DNA of 64,000 bases from Siphonodentalium dalli (GCA_032622095.1 CP136063.1:277135426-277199425), one strand, 5' to 3'. Positions 11,549 through 24,026 are shown, counted from the stretch's first letter. The notes: generated by a model from the letters alone, not told the origin. Numbers and translations are program-made.

Positions 11549-12076
11549 ATAATTTATTTTGCTTTGTTTGTTTGTGTGGTGCTTGTTTATTTACTTATAG
11601 CCTTCTTGTTTTATTCTGTCCAGTAAACACTCGTGACATGACTCTCCACGTTGAATCAGAGAATTTGAGTCTTGAGGTATTTTATTTATTTAATCTACTA
11701 CATGTACTTATTAGATCAGACCAATTTAATTGGCTACTCTCAGGTGCCTAATAATCGTGATGGCCTAAAAATAGTAATGGGTGTGGATTTAGGCTGAAAT
11801 TAATAATAGTAATGTCAATTTCACTCTGTCTCAATGTCAAATAATAGTGATCATTTGGAATTTTCTCAAAAAATTAATAATCGTGCTGACACTATTATTA
11901 GGCACCTGAAAGTAGTTCAGAAATAAACTGGTGATGCATACTACAAAATTTGACACATTTTAGATTTTCAACCAGGCCGAGCGACTCTTTATATAGATAG
12001 CCTCCCTTCACATACATCCTTTTGTCACTCAGAAAGTTTATGATAATTATTACGATCAGCTGCTTTCTTCTGTAAC
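11549..12076. other. Spacer with a small inverted repeat
   Basis: 'tctcaggtgcctaataatcgtg' at about 11738-11759 is mirrored by 'attaggcacctgaaag' at about 11896-11911, giving a ~170-bp foldback candidate. No gene signal. Confidence 0.45.
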
Positions 12077-12514
12077 CAAGCCTTGAAATAATGTGTCTGT
12101 TATTTACAGAATGAGGACCACAGAAGGTGAATTTTGTGACACTATCCCACACAGCTGGCATGCATCACTAAATTCACCCTCTGGGGACCTCATCCTGCTT
12201 AGGTATCATCTTCTGGGAAGTATCTATAGTCTCAAATTAACATTGTTTTTAGTTACTTTTTCCCGTCTGTTCAGTTTCTATATCCCCTAATTTGCATAGG
12301 ATAAAATGCATATTCGAGGTGACTAATGGGTGAACATCACCAACTTCAACTGGGGAACTTCAGTCGGATTCTAGGTCTCCAATAGCAGTTCAGGCCCTAG
12401 CAGAATCAGGTTCCCAGAGGGTGAATTTGGTGATGCTAGCCCACAGTGTGGGGTAGAATCACTAAATTCACCATCTGGGGACCTCTTTCTGCAAATGACA
12501 GACACACTATTTCT
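12077..12514. mobile_element. hAT-type MITE (long form), right tip degraded
   Basis: Starts CAAGCCTTGAAATAATGTGT. The right end stops at GACACACTATTTC without the final AAGGCTTG. The internal halves carry the GAGGGTGAATTT arms and the 'gaacatcaccaacttcaac' spacer typical of the long form. Confidence 0.75.
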
Positions 12515-12952
12515 GGAACAAAACTTTTTATCACTTAGAATTTAACATCTTCTCCAGAATCATGAGACCGAATGGGGTCATATTTGGTGTGGATGTTCCC
12601 TTGGTGACTGGGATTCAGATTTGTTCAAATGGGGTCACCAGATCAAATAGGTGCACAGTCGGGTATATTAATCTTTCCCTCCATAGTAATTTTCAAAACG
12701 TCTATCTTAAAAACCATTAGACCTATCAACTTATATTTGGTATGGAGGGTCCTTGGATGAATGGGATTCAGATTTGTTCAAATTGGGTCATTTGGTCAAA
12801 TAGGGGCGGAGCTGGGTACATGAATCTTTCCCTCCATAGTAATTCTCAAAATGGTCTTCTTCTCAAGAACCATCCAGCCTATTTAGCTTATATTTGGTAT
12901 TGAGGGCCCTTGGATGACTGGGATTCAGATATATTCAAATGGGGTCTCCGGG
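12515..12952. repeat. Degenerate ~160-bp repeats
   Basis: Three diverged units with 'tatttggtatgga', 'actgggattcagat' and 'ttcaaatggggtc', near 12570, 12730 and 12890, continue to the right of the hAT element at 14200. No coding potential. Confidence 0.55.
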
Positions 12953-12960
12953 TCTAATAG

Positions 12961-14191
12961 TAGGGGTGGGAAGATACACCGATGCACCGGTGTATCGCGA
13001 TACGGTAACATACGATGCATGCACCGATACAAATCCTTAAATATCGTCGCATTGCGATACACGTATAATTCATAATAAATGTTTACTGTACGAAAACTTC
13101 GAAAAGCATAGTCACTTGATCGGCTATTAAGATATATCGAGAGTTTCAGTCCTAAAACAAAGTTAAAACAAGACTTCGCATGTGCATATATAGCTTCGCG
13201 CGAAAGTGATGAAACGTACTATAATGTGTCCGTGCTGCACGTGCATCGCGTGTTTGATTAGAGCCGGTGCATATTTACGCCACATGGCACAATTGATATA
13301 TAACTTCCCGTTTCGTTTTCGGAAGCACATGTCACGTGCGCTCGCAGCTGACGCACAACTGCCTTCTAAATATACCGGTACTTTCCGCGGTACCCTTCAT
13401 TTTGACCGTGTAATCGCGTGTCACGACAACTCAATTCGTATAGTTACGAGTCCAGTGGTCTGAATCTAGTACATTGTATTTAGAGTTACTCCTCTTACAT
13501 TGGCAGCTCCGCGTTTTGTGATTTAATTACAAGTGATTTCAAGCATGATCACTTACGGACTTTCTTTGTGCAAGTCTTGATTACTCGATTTTGTGGTCAT
13601 CGTCCTTGAACTCTTGAGTTTCAACATCCGTTTTTTTTAAATAAGCTTTGTAAATGTAATGGCGTCTACGGAGCCAGCAGTTGAGATTCCTCAGCAATCG
13701 CAGGAAAAATTCATTATAAAACCCAAACCCGCAGACAAATACAAGTCTAAAGTTTGGCAGCACTTCGGTTTGTTAGCTACCCTAGTAAATGGGATAAAGA
13801 GTGTTTTCGACTGCTGGCGATATTATAAATGCTCAGCGCTCAATGCTGAACTCAGAAAATGTTGACACTTTAATTTTTTTGAGAAAGAACCTGCGTTACC
13901 ATTAACTTACCAATAAATAGTCGATCTTGTATTTACTGTTTAGAGTAGATCAGACTCATAATAACTATTGACTTGTTTGAAAGTTGTTTCAGTTGCAAGT
14001 AGGCACAGTAATGTTATTTGCCCTAATAAGCTTGTGTTTGAGTTGTCATGTTTGATTTGATTAAATTCTGAAACAATGTCTGGAGTGTATCTATGTAGTA
14101 TGTATATATGTATCTAGATACGCACTCGTATCGCGAACGGTGTATCGAGATACGTATCGTATCGTGGCACTAGCGTATCTTCCCACCCCTA
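12961..14191 (+). mobile_element. hAT element, non-autonomous, with BED-finger-like relic
   Basis: Inverted ends TAGGGGTGGGAAGATAC and GTATCTTCCCACCCCTA are flanked by a perfect 8-bp duplication TCTAATAG (12953-12960 and 14192-14199), the size made by hAT transposases. Length is 1231 bp, too short for a full transposase. Subterminal GATAC/GTATC-rich repeats are present at both ends. It holds a short open frame reminiscent of the start of a BED-zinc-finger transposase (separate entry). Confidence 0.88.
13659..13865 (+). pseudogene. BED-zinc-finger-like transposase N-terminal remnant
   Basis: A 68-residue open frame whose central KSKVWQHFG resembles the opening of BED zinc fingers (K-S-x-V-W-x-H-F). 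The expected CxxC and HxxxH spacing is not intact: only cysteines at CWRYYKC and the C-terminal RKC are present. It lies entirely inside the hAT element, with no catalytic domain or dimerisation region downstream. I read it as a decayed transposase 5' part; chance similarity is possible because the frame is short. Confidence 0.45.
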
Positions 14192-14460
14192 TCTAATAGG
14201 GGCGGAGTCAGGGACATGTGTTGGGCTAGAGGACTTAACACTTTTCTATCCAATAAAATCACTGATATGAAACTAATTAAAACATCTCTGGAACTGATGA
14301 ATCTAACAATTGGTGTGAAGGGTCCATGTATAGTTTGGATTTAAATGGGTTCAGCCAGTAAAATAATTTTGGTAGAGTTGGACTTAACACTCTATCCTCA
14401 AGATGGTGACAAGCACTGAGTGTTTTGGTCTTCAGGGTCCCAGTCATCTCAGTCTTTACA

Positions 14461-15160
14461 GTCAGGTGGGCGACTCAACAGTCATTGACTGTCTTGTTGA
14501 TGGATTTATGGCCCCTTGTCAAAATAGACAGTCAGGTGGGCGACTCAACAGTCATTGACTGTCTTGTTGATGGATTTATGGCCCCTTGTCAAAATAGACA
14601 GTCAGGTGGGCGACTCAGCAGTCATTGACTGTCTTGTTGATGGATTTATGGCCCCTTGTCAAAATAGACAGTCAGGTGGGCGACTCAACAGTCATTGACT
14701 GTCTTGTTGATGGATTTATGGCCCCTTGTCAAAATAGACAGTCAGGTGGGCGACTCAACAGTCATTGACTGTCTTGTTGATGGATTTATGGCCCCTTGTC
14801 AAAATAGACAGTCAGGTGGGCGACTCAACAGTCATTGACTGTCTTGTTGATGGATTTATGGCCCCTTGTCAAAATAGACAGTCAGGTGGGCGACTCAACA
14901 GTCATTGACTGTCTTGTTGATGGATTTATGGCCCCTTGTCAAAATAGACAGTCAGGTGCCCGACTCAACAGTCATTGACTGTCTTGTTGATGGATTTATG
15001 GCCCCTTGTCAAAATAGACAGTCAGGTGCCCGACTCAACAGTCATTGACTGTCTTGTTGATGGATTTATGGCCCCTTGTCAAAATAGACAGTCAGGTGGG
15101 CGACTCAACAGTCATTGACTGTCTTGTTGATGGATTTATGGCCCCTTGTCAAAATAGAAA
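14461..15160. repeat. 70-bp minisatellite, 10 copies
   Basis: Exactly ten 70-bp units beginning GTCAGGTGGGCGACTC and including CAGTCATTGACTGTC, itself a short palindrome. Units are almost identical: one has 'cagcag' for 'caacag' (about 14616), and two adjacent units have GTGCC in place of GTGGG (about 14956 and 15026). Recent homogenisation or expansion is likely. Confidence 0.95.
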
Positions 15161-16995
15161 TCACAATTTTTGAGTTGCCTGGATGATAACAAGCAATATT
15201 CACCAGAACTTCATGTCAAAACGTACTAAAGAAAAGTTTATTTTGTGATATGACAAACATTTTAGACATTTACGAAATGAGTCATGTTGTTTTCGCGACG
15301 TGGCTAACGAAAATGTGCAGCTTTACGTATTTTCCGTCATTTTCCGAATGGCATAGCAACCCGAGTCGCATCGGCAACATTTATGATTTAAGTAATGATT
15401 ATTGTTTAAAGTATAAACCATGTAATGTCTTCACGCAATGAATACTGTTATGTTAGCTATGTGAAAAGTAACATTTTGTAGTTTTAATTTAATTGCAATG
15501 ACGTTTCAAGATGGCGGCCCCTCAAATTCAAGATGGCGGCACTCCTAATTCAAGATGGCGGCGCCCATGTTCGAAAGCGAACTTAGTATAAGGACGACCA
15601 GCGCATCTGTTGAAGTTTCATTGAGCAAACAATCAAATTAGTCTGATTTTATGAATAGCTTTAATTTTTTAGATATATTTCAAATCGTTCTATAATGCCT
15701 ATAAACAATCTTCTGTTTAATTTGAACCAAGTACAATTGGTGGCTTAGTTTGTTTTGTTTGCATGATAGATACAAGCCTGTCAAGTTTTTGCTGCTATAA
15801 TGCTATGGTGTATGTGGTTCCTGCTGAGTAAGCTCTGGTGTTGGTAGAACAATATGATACTATTAAGAAAATAATCATTATTTTTATCAAAATTTCTCAA
15901 ACTTTTGTTTTCATAAGATTTAGGAAATCTGAATTATTACACGAAGAGCCATTTTCTGTGTTGAACACAAAAAATTATTAATATATAAAAATATTATAAC
16001 AGTGGTTATGTTACGTGTTACAAGACTACAGAAATAATCGTCTTAATTGGGGCCAATTAATTGCAATAACTTGCATTCGCTGCTGTTAATGTGATTTTCA
16101 CCTATCTACATGTATGTACATGTACTTAAAGCCAGATGGTGCTTTGCATTCCAAAATTCACCTATTATTATTCACTTTTGAATATTTCTGGTATCGAAAT
16201 AGGTCAATAAATACCTGAACTACCATTCTATGACCATTATATGTCCCAGAAAGACCCATTGAAGTCATAAAAAATACAACTAACTCCGAACACAATGTAT
16301 GAGCCCTGTACAAAAACTGTGACATTTTTATTCATCGAAAATGGAATGCTCGGGAAAAGGTATATTACGTCATCTTAACATGAAACTATTAAAAAACATC
16401 ACGTACTGCTTTCTCTTCAATTTAATCATAAAAATTATGTAATACATGTACCATAAACGTTTCAGAGTGACGACAGCTCTAGATTTTCTTCCCATGATCT
16501 ACCGTTTGCAATTTTTCCCCACCACTGACTAAAAAATTGAACGGTACAAACGAATTTATCTCATATCTCAAATATATTGTAAAATATAAGAAGCCAAACA
16601 TTTATTTTCAATGCTATATTGAATGAATTTGTCTCGGAAATCTTCCGCATTTTATATTGACTAGTTATTAAATTATAAATTAATCTGATGAAGAATATAA
16701 TAAGAAAATTGCCCTCTTGGGTGAGCATTCTGAACAGTCCACATCTCGCAAGTAAGCCGAAATTCTAAACACATTTTATGTGTACCCATATCATGTATGG
16801 TACACATAATGTCGACATCCGGATCAACCATCCATCGTTTGTCCGTCCGTCAGTCAGTAGACACTTTCTATCCGATGTGATAATTCAATTATTTTTTATT
16901 GAATCATGTTCATATTTTATGTGCATGTTTATGGTGACACACCCCTCACCTGTATAGTTTTTGATATTGTTTTATGGTTTATGGCATAATTTATT
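15161..16995. other. Largely unique AT-rich region
   Basis: Contains the AAGATGGCGGC triplet (separate entry) and otherwise no repeat family or gene that I recognise. 'gtccgtccgtcagtcagtag' near 16841 begins an old degenerate repeat that continues to the right. Confidence 0.5.
15507..15562 (+). promoter_or_regulatory. Three CAAGATGGCGGC motifs at 22-bp spacing
   Basis: CAAGATGGCGGC occurs at 15507-15518, 15529-15540 and 15551-15562, all in the same direction with identical 22-bp spacing. AAnATGGCGGC is the established YY1 consensus in animals. No gene start could be placed next to it, so a promoter role is only inferred; it may simply be a three-copy minisatellite. Confidence 0.35.
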
Positions 16996-17118
16996 GGCCT
17001 AACAATATATACCTTGACCCTGTAAGCCAGTGCATTCTTTTACATATGCGAGGATCCCAATGGTAGACTTGAATATATAAGAGAATGCACTGGCACAGGA
17101 TCTTTATGAAAGGGTTAA
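16996..17118. mobile_element. TTAA-flanked MITE family C, 5' truncated
   Basis: Begins 'ggcctaacaatatatacc', contains one diverged hairpin and ends ATGAAAGGGTTAA. Confidence 0.6.
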
Positions 17119-18733
17119 GCTTCACACTGGCATGGGGCTTTAAATATAATTAAATGATACTGCCCATCAGGTTGTCAATGATTTCTATTTGTTATTTTCT
17201 GAGTAGAAGGAATGGAAGTCTCTATACTGTCAGTCGAAGAATCTCGTGATTTTTAGTGTTATTGTCTTGTAAGCTTTATTCTTTTCTGTTTTCTTTAAAT
17301 ATTTGAATCTTTCAGGATTTAAATCTTATCATGCATTAATAATATATGTCTAGTTTAAAAGTTGTCAATAGATTATTTGATAGACTTCAAAAAAATACTT
17401 TGGGTTTGTCGATAGACTATATAATATAGGCTCAGCATAAACCTTATATCTATATGTCATCGACAACAATAAATTTATGGTCAAAGTTCGGGTCACATGC
17501 ATCTATTTTATATTATCAGTTTAGGAATAATTAACAATTTGCATCCACCAATAGACATGTTCTATCTGATGCGATAACTCAAGTATTGTTCGATTGTGTT
17601 CATATTTTTGTGTTCAGTTTTACAGTCCCCTCACCTGTATAGTTTTTGGTATCGATCGGTTGATTGGTTTAGAAAAGAATTAACCCTTCACAAACATGCT
17701 ATACGTTACATTAAGTCAAATACTTTTCTTACCTAGGATTTTTTTTAGCACAGTCATCTGTATGTATTTTGGTATTGATTAATTAACCCTTTTCACTCTT
17801 GGACCAGGTTTATTAATGCACACTCTATAATACACATATTTAATAGTTTTTGAAAATATGAAGATTTTATTCAAATAGTTGCATGTCTAATAATATTATC
17901 TATAAATTAATTATCACATGAACATCCAACATCCAGTGTTGAGAATACTACTGTTACATCTATTAGGCACTTAAAGGACACCCAGATGATATGCTGGCCA
18001 GTGGTTAGAGTTACAATATCACTGCAGATACACAGGGCTTGTACTTAATTTGTTATCATATACGTCAATATCTGATTAATGGATGCCACTCTATTGGAGT
18101 TCTGTTGAATTTTCATTACAGGGTTTCAGATGACACAACTCTCACCTGTATAGGTATATTCCTATTGATCTGCTTAGTGACCTTTCCCAAGGATTCCTTA
18201 GACCCATGCTGTTCATGGACTCTTCCTCATAGTGTATCTAGCACAATCTTCTCTATAGATTTTGGTATTGATTGATTGATTAATTGATTTTGAAAATGAT
18301 ATTAACCATTATACTCCATAGACACACTATCAATATTAAATAAAAATAATGGCTGCCAGTCAATGTGAATTATTTGTGCAATGGGTATAAATTAGCAGAT
18401 AAATCTACATGTCTATTGTTTCAACTATGCAGACAGCTATTAAGTTAACTCTTTTGTTGAATCAGGATCAATAGTTAATGAACACCCAATAAGACACCTA
18501 TAGAATATTCTTGTAGATCATAGGTGATGCCCTGTTTTAAAAATCCCTCAAGTGCATGTGCCTTAATGTATGTAAATGAGTAAGCTTCCAACCCAGTGTT
18601 TAGTCAAGGGATGGATCATTTGTAGCAGTATATTTTGGCCTCGTTTGTAAACAAAGAGTCTTCTATGGCATTGACTTGTTGCATGGGATCAGTCACATGC
18701 TTTTTATGAACTATTTTGTATTGACCAGTTGAT
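17119..18733. repeat. Old degenerate repeats
   Basis: The phrase 'cacctgtatagtttttg(g)tattgat' preceded by 'ccgatgtgataa' recurs around 16870-16970, 17565-17660, 18140-18265 and again at 19190-19440, each copy heavily diverged. No coding potential. Confidence 0.5.
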
Positions 18734-19133
18734 TTAACCCTTTACCCAACAAACCGGCCAAAACCGGCCAAATAAAGCTTCAACAGCCTAAAATATCTTC
18801 GGTCTGTCTCAATAGAAGCATACAAATATGGATATCATTGGAACCGGCTCCTTGACCACATTGTGATAGTTACAGTTATGCCCTGTGCCAATGCATTCTC
18901 TTATATATGCGAGTCGACCATAGGTCGCCTCGCATATATAAGAGAATGCATTGGCCTAAAAAATATCTTTTTTTAACACTTTTTACCATTTTTTCTTACA
19001 TTCTTTAACAATATTTTAATTTTTAATGTTTTAAGCCAATGCATTCTCTTATATATGCGAGGCGACCTATGGTCGACTCGCATATATAAGAGAATGCATT
19101 GGCACAGGGCCCTTCTGTTGGGTAAAGGGTTAA
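18734..19133 (-). mobile_element. TTAA-flanked MITE, family A, copy 4 (reverse)
   Basis: TTAACCCTTTACCCAACAAA with the GCTTTATTTGG-tail mirrored at the left, and two hairpins (18888-18956, 19035-19110) at the right. Full length, opposite orientation to copies 1-3. Confidence 0.87.
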
Positions 19134-20527
19134 TAGTTTGGTAAATATTAACCCCTTCCAGCGACCATAGACAAGATATCTGATCTGATAACTAAAATAT
19201 TTGCCATCAGGTTGTGTTTTATATTTCATGGCAAAGTTTATGATGACACACCCCTGACCTGTATAGTTGGTGTCAATTTTGTTGATTTGCCTCAAAATAT
19301 TAACCCTGTACATGCAAATTAGACACATGCTAGATCCAATGTGATAAGTTAAATATTTTCCACCTGGTCAGTCTCATAGTTCACATCCAGATTAATCACG
19401 ACACACTCTTTACCTGTATGGTTCTTGGTATTGATTTATCAGTTTTAACCCTACATATAACCATAACATAAACAAATGATATCCAAAGCAATACTTTATC
19501 TGATCAATCTCATTTATATATGTATACAATTAAATGATGGAAACCCCTTAGTATATCTTTCCAATCATCTCCACATTATGTGTACAGACGTGTTCAGTCT
19601 AGATTGAGTTGGTATGGTAGAAGGGATGGGTTAAACACATGCTGATCATGATCGGCCTCTCGCTCAATTAATATTATCTTGAATGCCCTGGTGGTATGGT
19701 TGCTCTTCTTTTTTTTTTTAAAGATACAGTCAAAAGACAATGTTTTAGCATTATTAAAGGCTGTATTTTCCTAATCGATAAATGACAACTGGGAAATGCA
19801 ATTTAAATCACCCTGTATTGTATAATGTAGGAGACTGATTCAATTTCTAGAACTGACTGTAATAGCAGGAATAAAATAAAAACATTTAAATTAGCCCAAA
19901 AAAAATTAGATAATTTATTAAAGGTACTCAATCTGATTCGATGGCCCCCATATGATCAGATTCCAACAACAACAACATTTTAGAAATACTGCTTCTGTTA
20001 TCATAATCGATTAATTGCCCACCAAAAATAATTCAAACCACTGTCAACTGTAGTATAAAATTGCGCAAAACGTGTTATTTATCAACATGTTGTTCTACGA
20101 AATTTGGCCTTATTATCAACACAAAGCTCTTTATTTTAGAGTTATCCATCTTCATCCGCAATTTGGTCCAAGACCATCGGCTCATCAACTTTTTACTGGG
20201 CCATTAATAAGTCTCGAAGGTAAAAGAAATTAGATTTCAAAAATCGATATCAAATAACTCTGAGCTTTGATAGGTGTGTTCCTCGACTCCATTCAAATAT
20301 TTTTTAACCCTGAAACCAAATAAAGTGTAATTGAGTGCCGCTTGATCGGATTATGCATCTATAATTTATTTATATTGGCCTTATTTCCTACAAGGTGTAT
20401 TCCTGGTATGATATACTGCAATAGCGCTAATTTCATTGATATAAATTTTCGTGGTTTAGCAACTTACAACTTTTTAATGGGTTCCTAAATTTGTGGCTCT
20501 GCCAGTATTCACTGTCACCTTCACAGT
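19134..20527. other. Degenerate repeats and unique sequence
   Basis: Continuation of the 'cacctgtatagtt' repeats to about 19450. At about 19918-20340 lies a very diverged relative of the foldback at 62524-62940 ('ttaaaggtactcaatctgatt', 'agagttatccatctt', 'attgagtgccgcttgatcggatt'). No gene signal. Confidence 0.45.
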
Positions 20528-20903
20528 GAGGCCTGAGAACATGGTGCCGGACATTTGCAGAATGAGGTCCCCAGAGGGTGAATATAGTGACACTACCTTG
20601 CACAGCTGGACAGCATAACTAAATTCACCCTCTGTGGACCTCATTCTGCATAGGCCTCATCTACTCTGGAAAGTATCTTTATTATCAAATTAACAAGTTT
20701 TTTAGTTTCTTCAGAAACTTCTTCACAAAGAGTAATATTCTTCTTTAGTTTAGTTTCTCTGTATCCCCAAATTGGCAGACGATAGATTGCATAATCAGGG
20801 TGCCCAATGGGTGCACATCACAATATGCACCATCTGAATCTAGGTCTACCATAGCAGAAGCGGCCATGTCGAATGAGGTCCACAGAGGATGAATTTGGTT
20901 ATT
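20528..20903. mobile_element. hAT-type MITE variant, right end lost at a G-run
   Basis: Starts AGGCCTGAGAACATGGTG followed by CATTTGCAGAATGAGG, the variant end also found at 57140. The right part breaks off at a 14-nt G tract (20904-20917). Confidence 0.6.
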
Positions 20904-21724
20904 GGGGGGGGGGGGGGCATGTTACTACCATACATTGTATGAGGCTCCCAATAGGGGAACCATGTTATTACCGTATATCGTATATTCATTTGTGTATCTC
21001 CCTGACTATTTGCAGATACAGAAGGTGACGAGTGTATGGTTTAGTGCCAAAACGAGAACATGGAACCAACGACTCGACAAAACCGACCTCCATACTGTTA
21101 ATATTAGTATTAACAAGAATCATTGATTCATCACGCTACTACGGGATCAGTTTTTATTTACAATCACTTATTGATTCTCAAGGGATCATTCTTCCAAGGC
21201 AATGACCATCTTTGGAATATCTTTTTCAAACCGGTCACATGTACGGTATACCTGGCTTTTGATTGGTGAGGTCAAAGAAAAAAATATATGTGGTTGGGTT
21301 TTCCCTACTGAGTAACGACCCTATTTTAAACCCCTCACTCTAAACCTTTTTTCATTGAACAACTAAAATATTTAGAAATTTTCATCATGTTATATAAGTA
21401 ACAAATAATAAACTGGAAAAAACACGTTCAAATGTCGAAAAATCTGTTGATTTCTTGGTCAGTGTATTTGGCTTATACAAATGAAAACTTTAAAAACAAT
21501 AAAACTTTCTCAGCACAATGATAATAATTTCAAACCATAAAAATAGCTTAATAAAAATTTATTTAAAAAAATATAATTTTAATAAGCCTAATTTTTTTCC
21601 CAACCACATATGCAATTTTCTTTATCACATTCCTACCCAGTTTTTTCAAATCTCATTGTTTGATCATGTGAATACTTGTGATCAGGTATGAAAGTAAATG
21701 ATGTCTTGTAATAATCACTCCTTT
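20904..21724. other. Unique AT-rich spacer
   Basis: Begins with the 14-nt G tract (20904-20917). The rest has no gene signal; the open frame at 20902-21126 shows no recognisable domain. Confidence 0.4.
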
Positions 21725-22097
21725 TGCCCTATTGATGGGTTACTGTTCACTAAATCCGGCCATTTATGGGACCATCTCCTTTTATATTCAACAGATTGCA
21801 TTGTGTATATGCAACAAATGAATGAATTTGAGCCATGGATTAGTGCAAAATACACTCATGTGCTTTTTGAACGATTCAAACAACATGGAAATTATAATGA
21901 AATAAGTTATTGGCTTGAGTCGTAAACTCATTTTCATTATAATTACCATTATTGTTTGCATCATTCATAGAGCACGCAAGTATATTTTGCACTAATCCAT
22001 GGCTCAAATCCATTCATTTATTGCATATACACAATGTATTCTGTTTAGTATAAAAGGAGATGGTCCCATAAATGGATGGATTTAGTGTACAGTAACG
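21725..22097. repeat. Foldback (~370 bp)
   Basis: 'ttactgttcactaaatcc' and 'gggaccatctccttttata' on the left are mirrored by 'tataaaaggagatggtccc' and 'ggatttagtgtacagtaa' on the right, with 'ccatggattagtgcaaaata' in both arms. A 75-residue open frame in the left arm (21698-21925) is a by-product of the hairpin, not a gene. It adjoins the family D element directly. Confidence 0.7.
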
Positions 22098-22195
22098 TTT
22101 TAACCCTTTCTATACTAAAAGTGTACATTGGAATGGTCTATTATTAATCTAGAGGGGTTTTCAGGAAAATCAAGCAGACAACAGATACAGTAATG

Positions 22196-22904
22196 CCCTA
22201 CATGTAAATAATCGACTTCTTAACCACAGCAGAATTATGGGTAACTTTTCAGGATTTATTCGGAATATGGCTTGTTGCTATTCATCAGAAAGCTCTCACT
22301 GAGAGCTTTCCGATGAATGGCAACACGCCATATTTCCGATTAAATCCTGAAAAGTTACCCATAATTCTGCTGTGGTTAAAGGCACGTGCGGCCTTAGTTG
22401 TCGAAAATATTCATATTTGTTCCAATCACCGTAAACAGAAATACATTAAAACGCATACAGTTTCGTCCATATATACCATGACCATCGCGTAAACAGCATG
22501 TTATCATAAGGACCTACTATATTTTACCTAAACAAGAGCCTGATTGTGTTACAGAAGATAGCACTATGCTACTGGCTAATCACATACAAATGGCATAAAC
22601 GCTCTTTATTAGTTCCATATCAGGAATTCACCAACAAAGAACGCTCTTTATGTTAACCATCATAATATAAACAAACACCAAAAAAGTTACTTTTTAAGCT
22701 TTTGTTTACATAACAATGGTCAAATATATGACAATAACATACTGTTTATGTGATATTTCTTATTTGTATACGGACAAAGTCTGTCTACATTTTGATGTTC
22801 TTTCTGTTTGTGGCGGTTTTTGACGGGTGAAATATTTTCACAGCATACCCACCACCAAGGCCAACCGTATCTTTAAGGAGTCGATTATTTAGAGCATTAT
22901 TGTA
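22196..22904. mobile_element. TA-flanked MITE family E, split by an insertion
   Basis: TACAGTAATGCCC start and GAGCATTATTGTA end. The mirror arm is interrupted within GGTTAAGGAGTCG by a 493-bp element. Confidence 0.8.
22380..22872. mobile_element. TTAA-flanked element of a distinct family
   Basis: Left end AGGCACGTGCGGCCTTAG and right end ...CCAAGGCCAACCGTATCT are imperfect inverted repeats flanked by TTAA (22376-22379 and 22873-22876), inserted into the TTAA of the host MITE. No coding potential. I saw no second copy in the window. Confidence 0.7.
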
Positions 22905-23011
22905 ATACAAGTACAGAAGGAGTTCTATTTATTGTTGCTTGTTAAACTTATTTTCTGAACATTTCCAAAGGGAACTACTCGTCTTTAAGTATTTAGTATA
23001 GAAAGGGTTCA

Positions 23012-23144
23012 TATTAATTTCTATCTCATTCTCAATCTCACACCACAAAGAATGTGTGTATCTCATATTGTTTGAATTATGATTCTCTAGAAGGTATCCT
23101 TAACCCTTATGCAAGACATTAATAAATTCAATATATGTACAAGT
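23012..23144. other. Spacer
   Basis: No feature seen. Confidence 0.4.
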
Positions 23145-23697
23145 CAAGCTTGAGTCTAGTGTTCCTGTCATTTGCAGAATGAGGTCCCCAGAGGGTGAAT
23201 TTAGTGACGCTACTCCGCATAGCAGGCTAGCATACCAAATTCACATTCTGGGACCTCATTCTGCTTAGGCCTCATCTTCTCTGGAAAGTTTCTTTATTAT
23301 TAAATTTCTATAGAAACTCTTCACATGGATTCTATTTCTTTTTTAGTTTAGTTTCTCTATATCCCCAAATTGGCAGATGACTCATTGCATAATCGAGGTT
23401 CCCAATGGGTGTACATCGCAATATTCACCATTTGGGAACTTCAATCTTAGTCTATGTCTCTCATAACAGATGAGGCCAGAATGAGGTCCCAAGAGGGGGA
23501 ATTTGGTAATGATGTCCAGGGGAAAAGTACAATGTTAATTTGAGAATATAGATACTTCCAAGAAGATGAGACCAAAGCAGAATGAGGTCCTCAGATGGTG
23601 AATTTGGTGATGCTAGCCTGTTATGCTGGATAGTGGCACTAAATTCACCCTCTGGGGAACTCTTTCTGCAAATGACAGACACAATATATCCAGGCTG
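23145..23697. mobile_element. hAT-type MITE, diverged long form
   Basis: Starts CAAGCTTGAGTCTAGTG followed by CATTTGCAGAATGAGG, ends AATGACAGACACAATATATC-CAGGCTGG. The interior carries degenerate arms with GAGGGTGAATTT and 'ttgagaatatagatacttcc'. Clear target duplications were not found. Confidence 0.7.
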
Positions 23698-24026
23698 GAA
23701 TATATAATAGGTGTACTTTTGTCCATGTACTTTACCATTTTGTGTGTGTGCCCGTGGATGGCCGAAACCTGCTGCACAACATTATTGTTATGAAAAGTAA
23801 TCATGTTCTACCGGGGTTGTTAGATTACCAATGGGATTAGCAGTTATTATATGTCTTCTTGGGTCAATGTTGCTGTTCGGGTCAGATTTATTGTTTGAAC
23901 TATATCTGAAAAATCACACTTTTTATACTAGAATTTGCAGGAGCATGAGAAAAATTAACTGTTCCTTCGCCGGCAGCTACATGTATATGGACCTCACATA
24001 AAAATAAAATAAGAATGCTCTGGTGC

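Larger units (their letters stand above)
22100..23011. mobile_element. TTAA-flanked MITE family D with two further nested insertions
   Basis: TTAACCCTTTCTATACTAAA at the left; TTTAGTATAGAAAGGGTTCA at the right, where the TTAA has mutated. Inside is a family E MITE (22196-22904), which in turn contains a TTAA-flanked element (22380-22872). Confidence 0.8.

Noticed and set aside
14425-14628. Open frame across the 70-bp minisatellite
   Set aside because: It is a by-product of the repeat and ends within it.
21698-21925. 75-residue open frame as a small gene
   Set aside because: It lies in one arm of a foldback, is mirrored in the other arm and has no recognisable domain or splice context.
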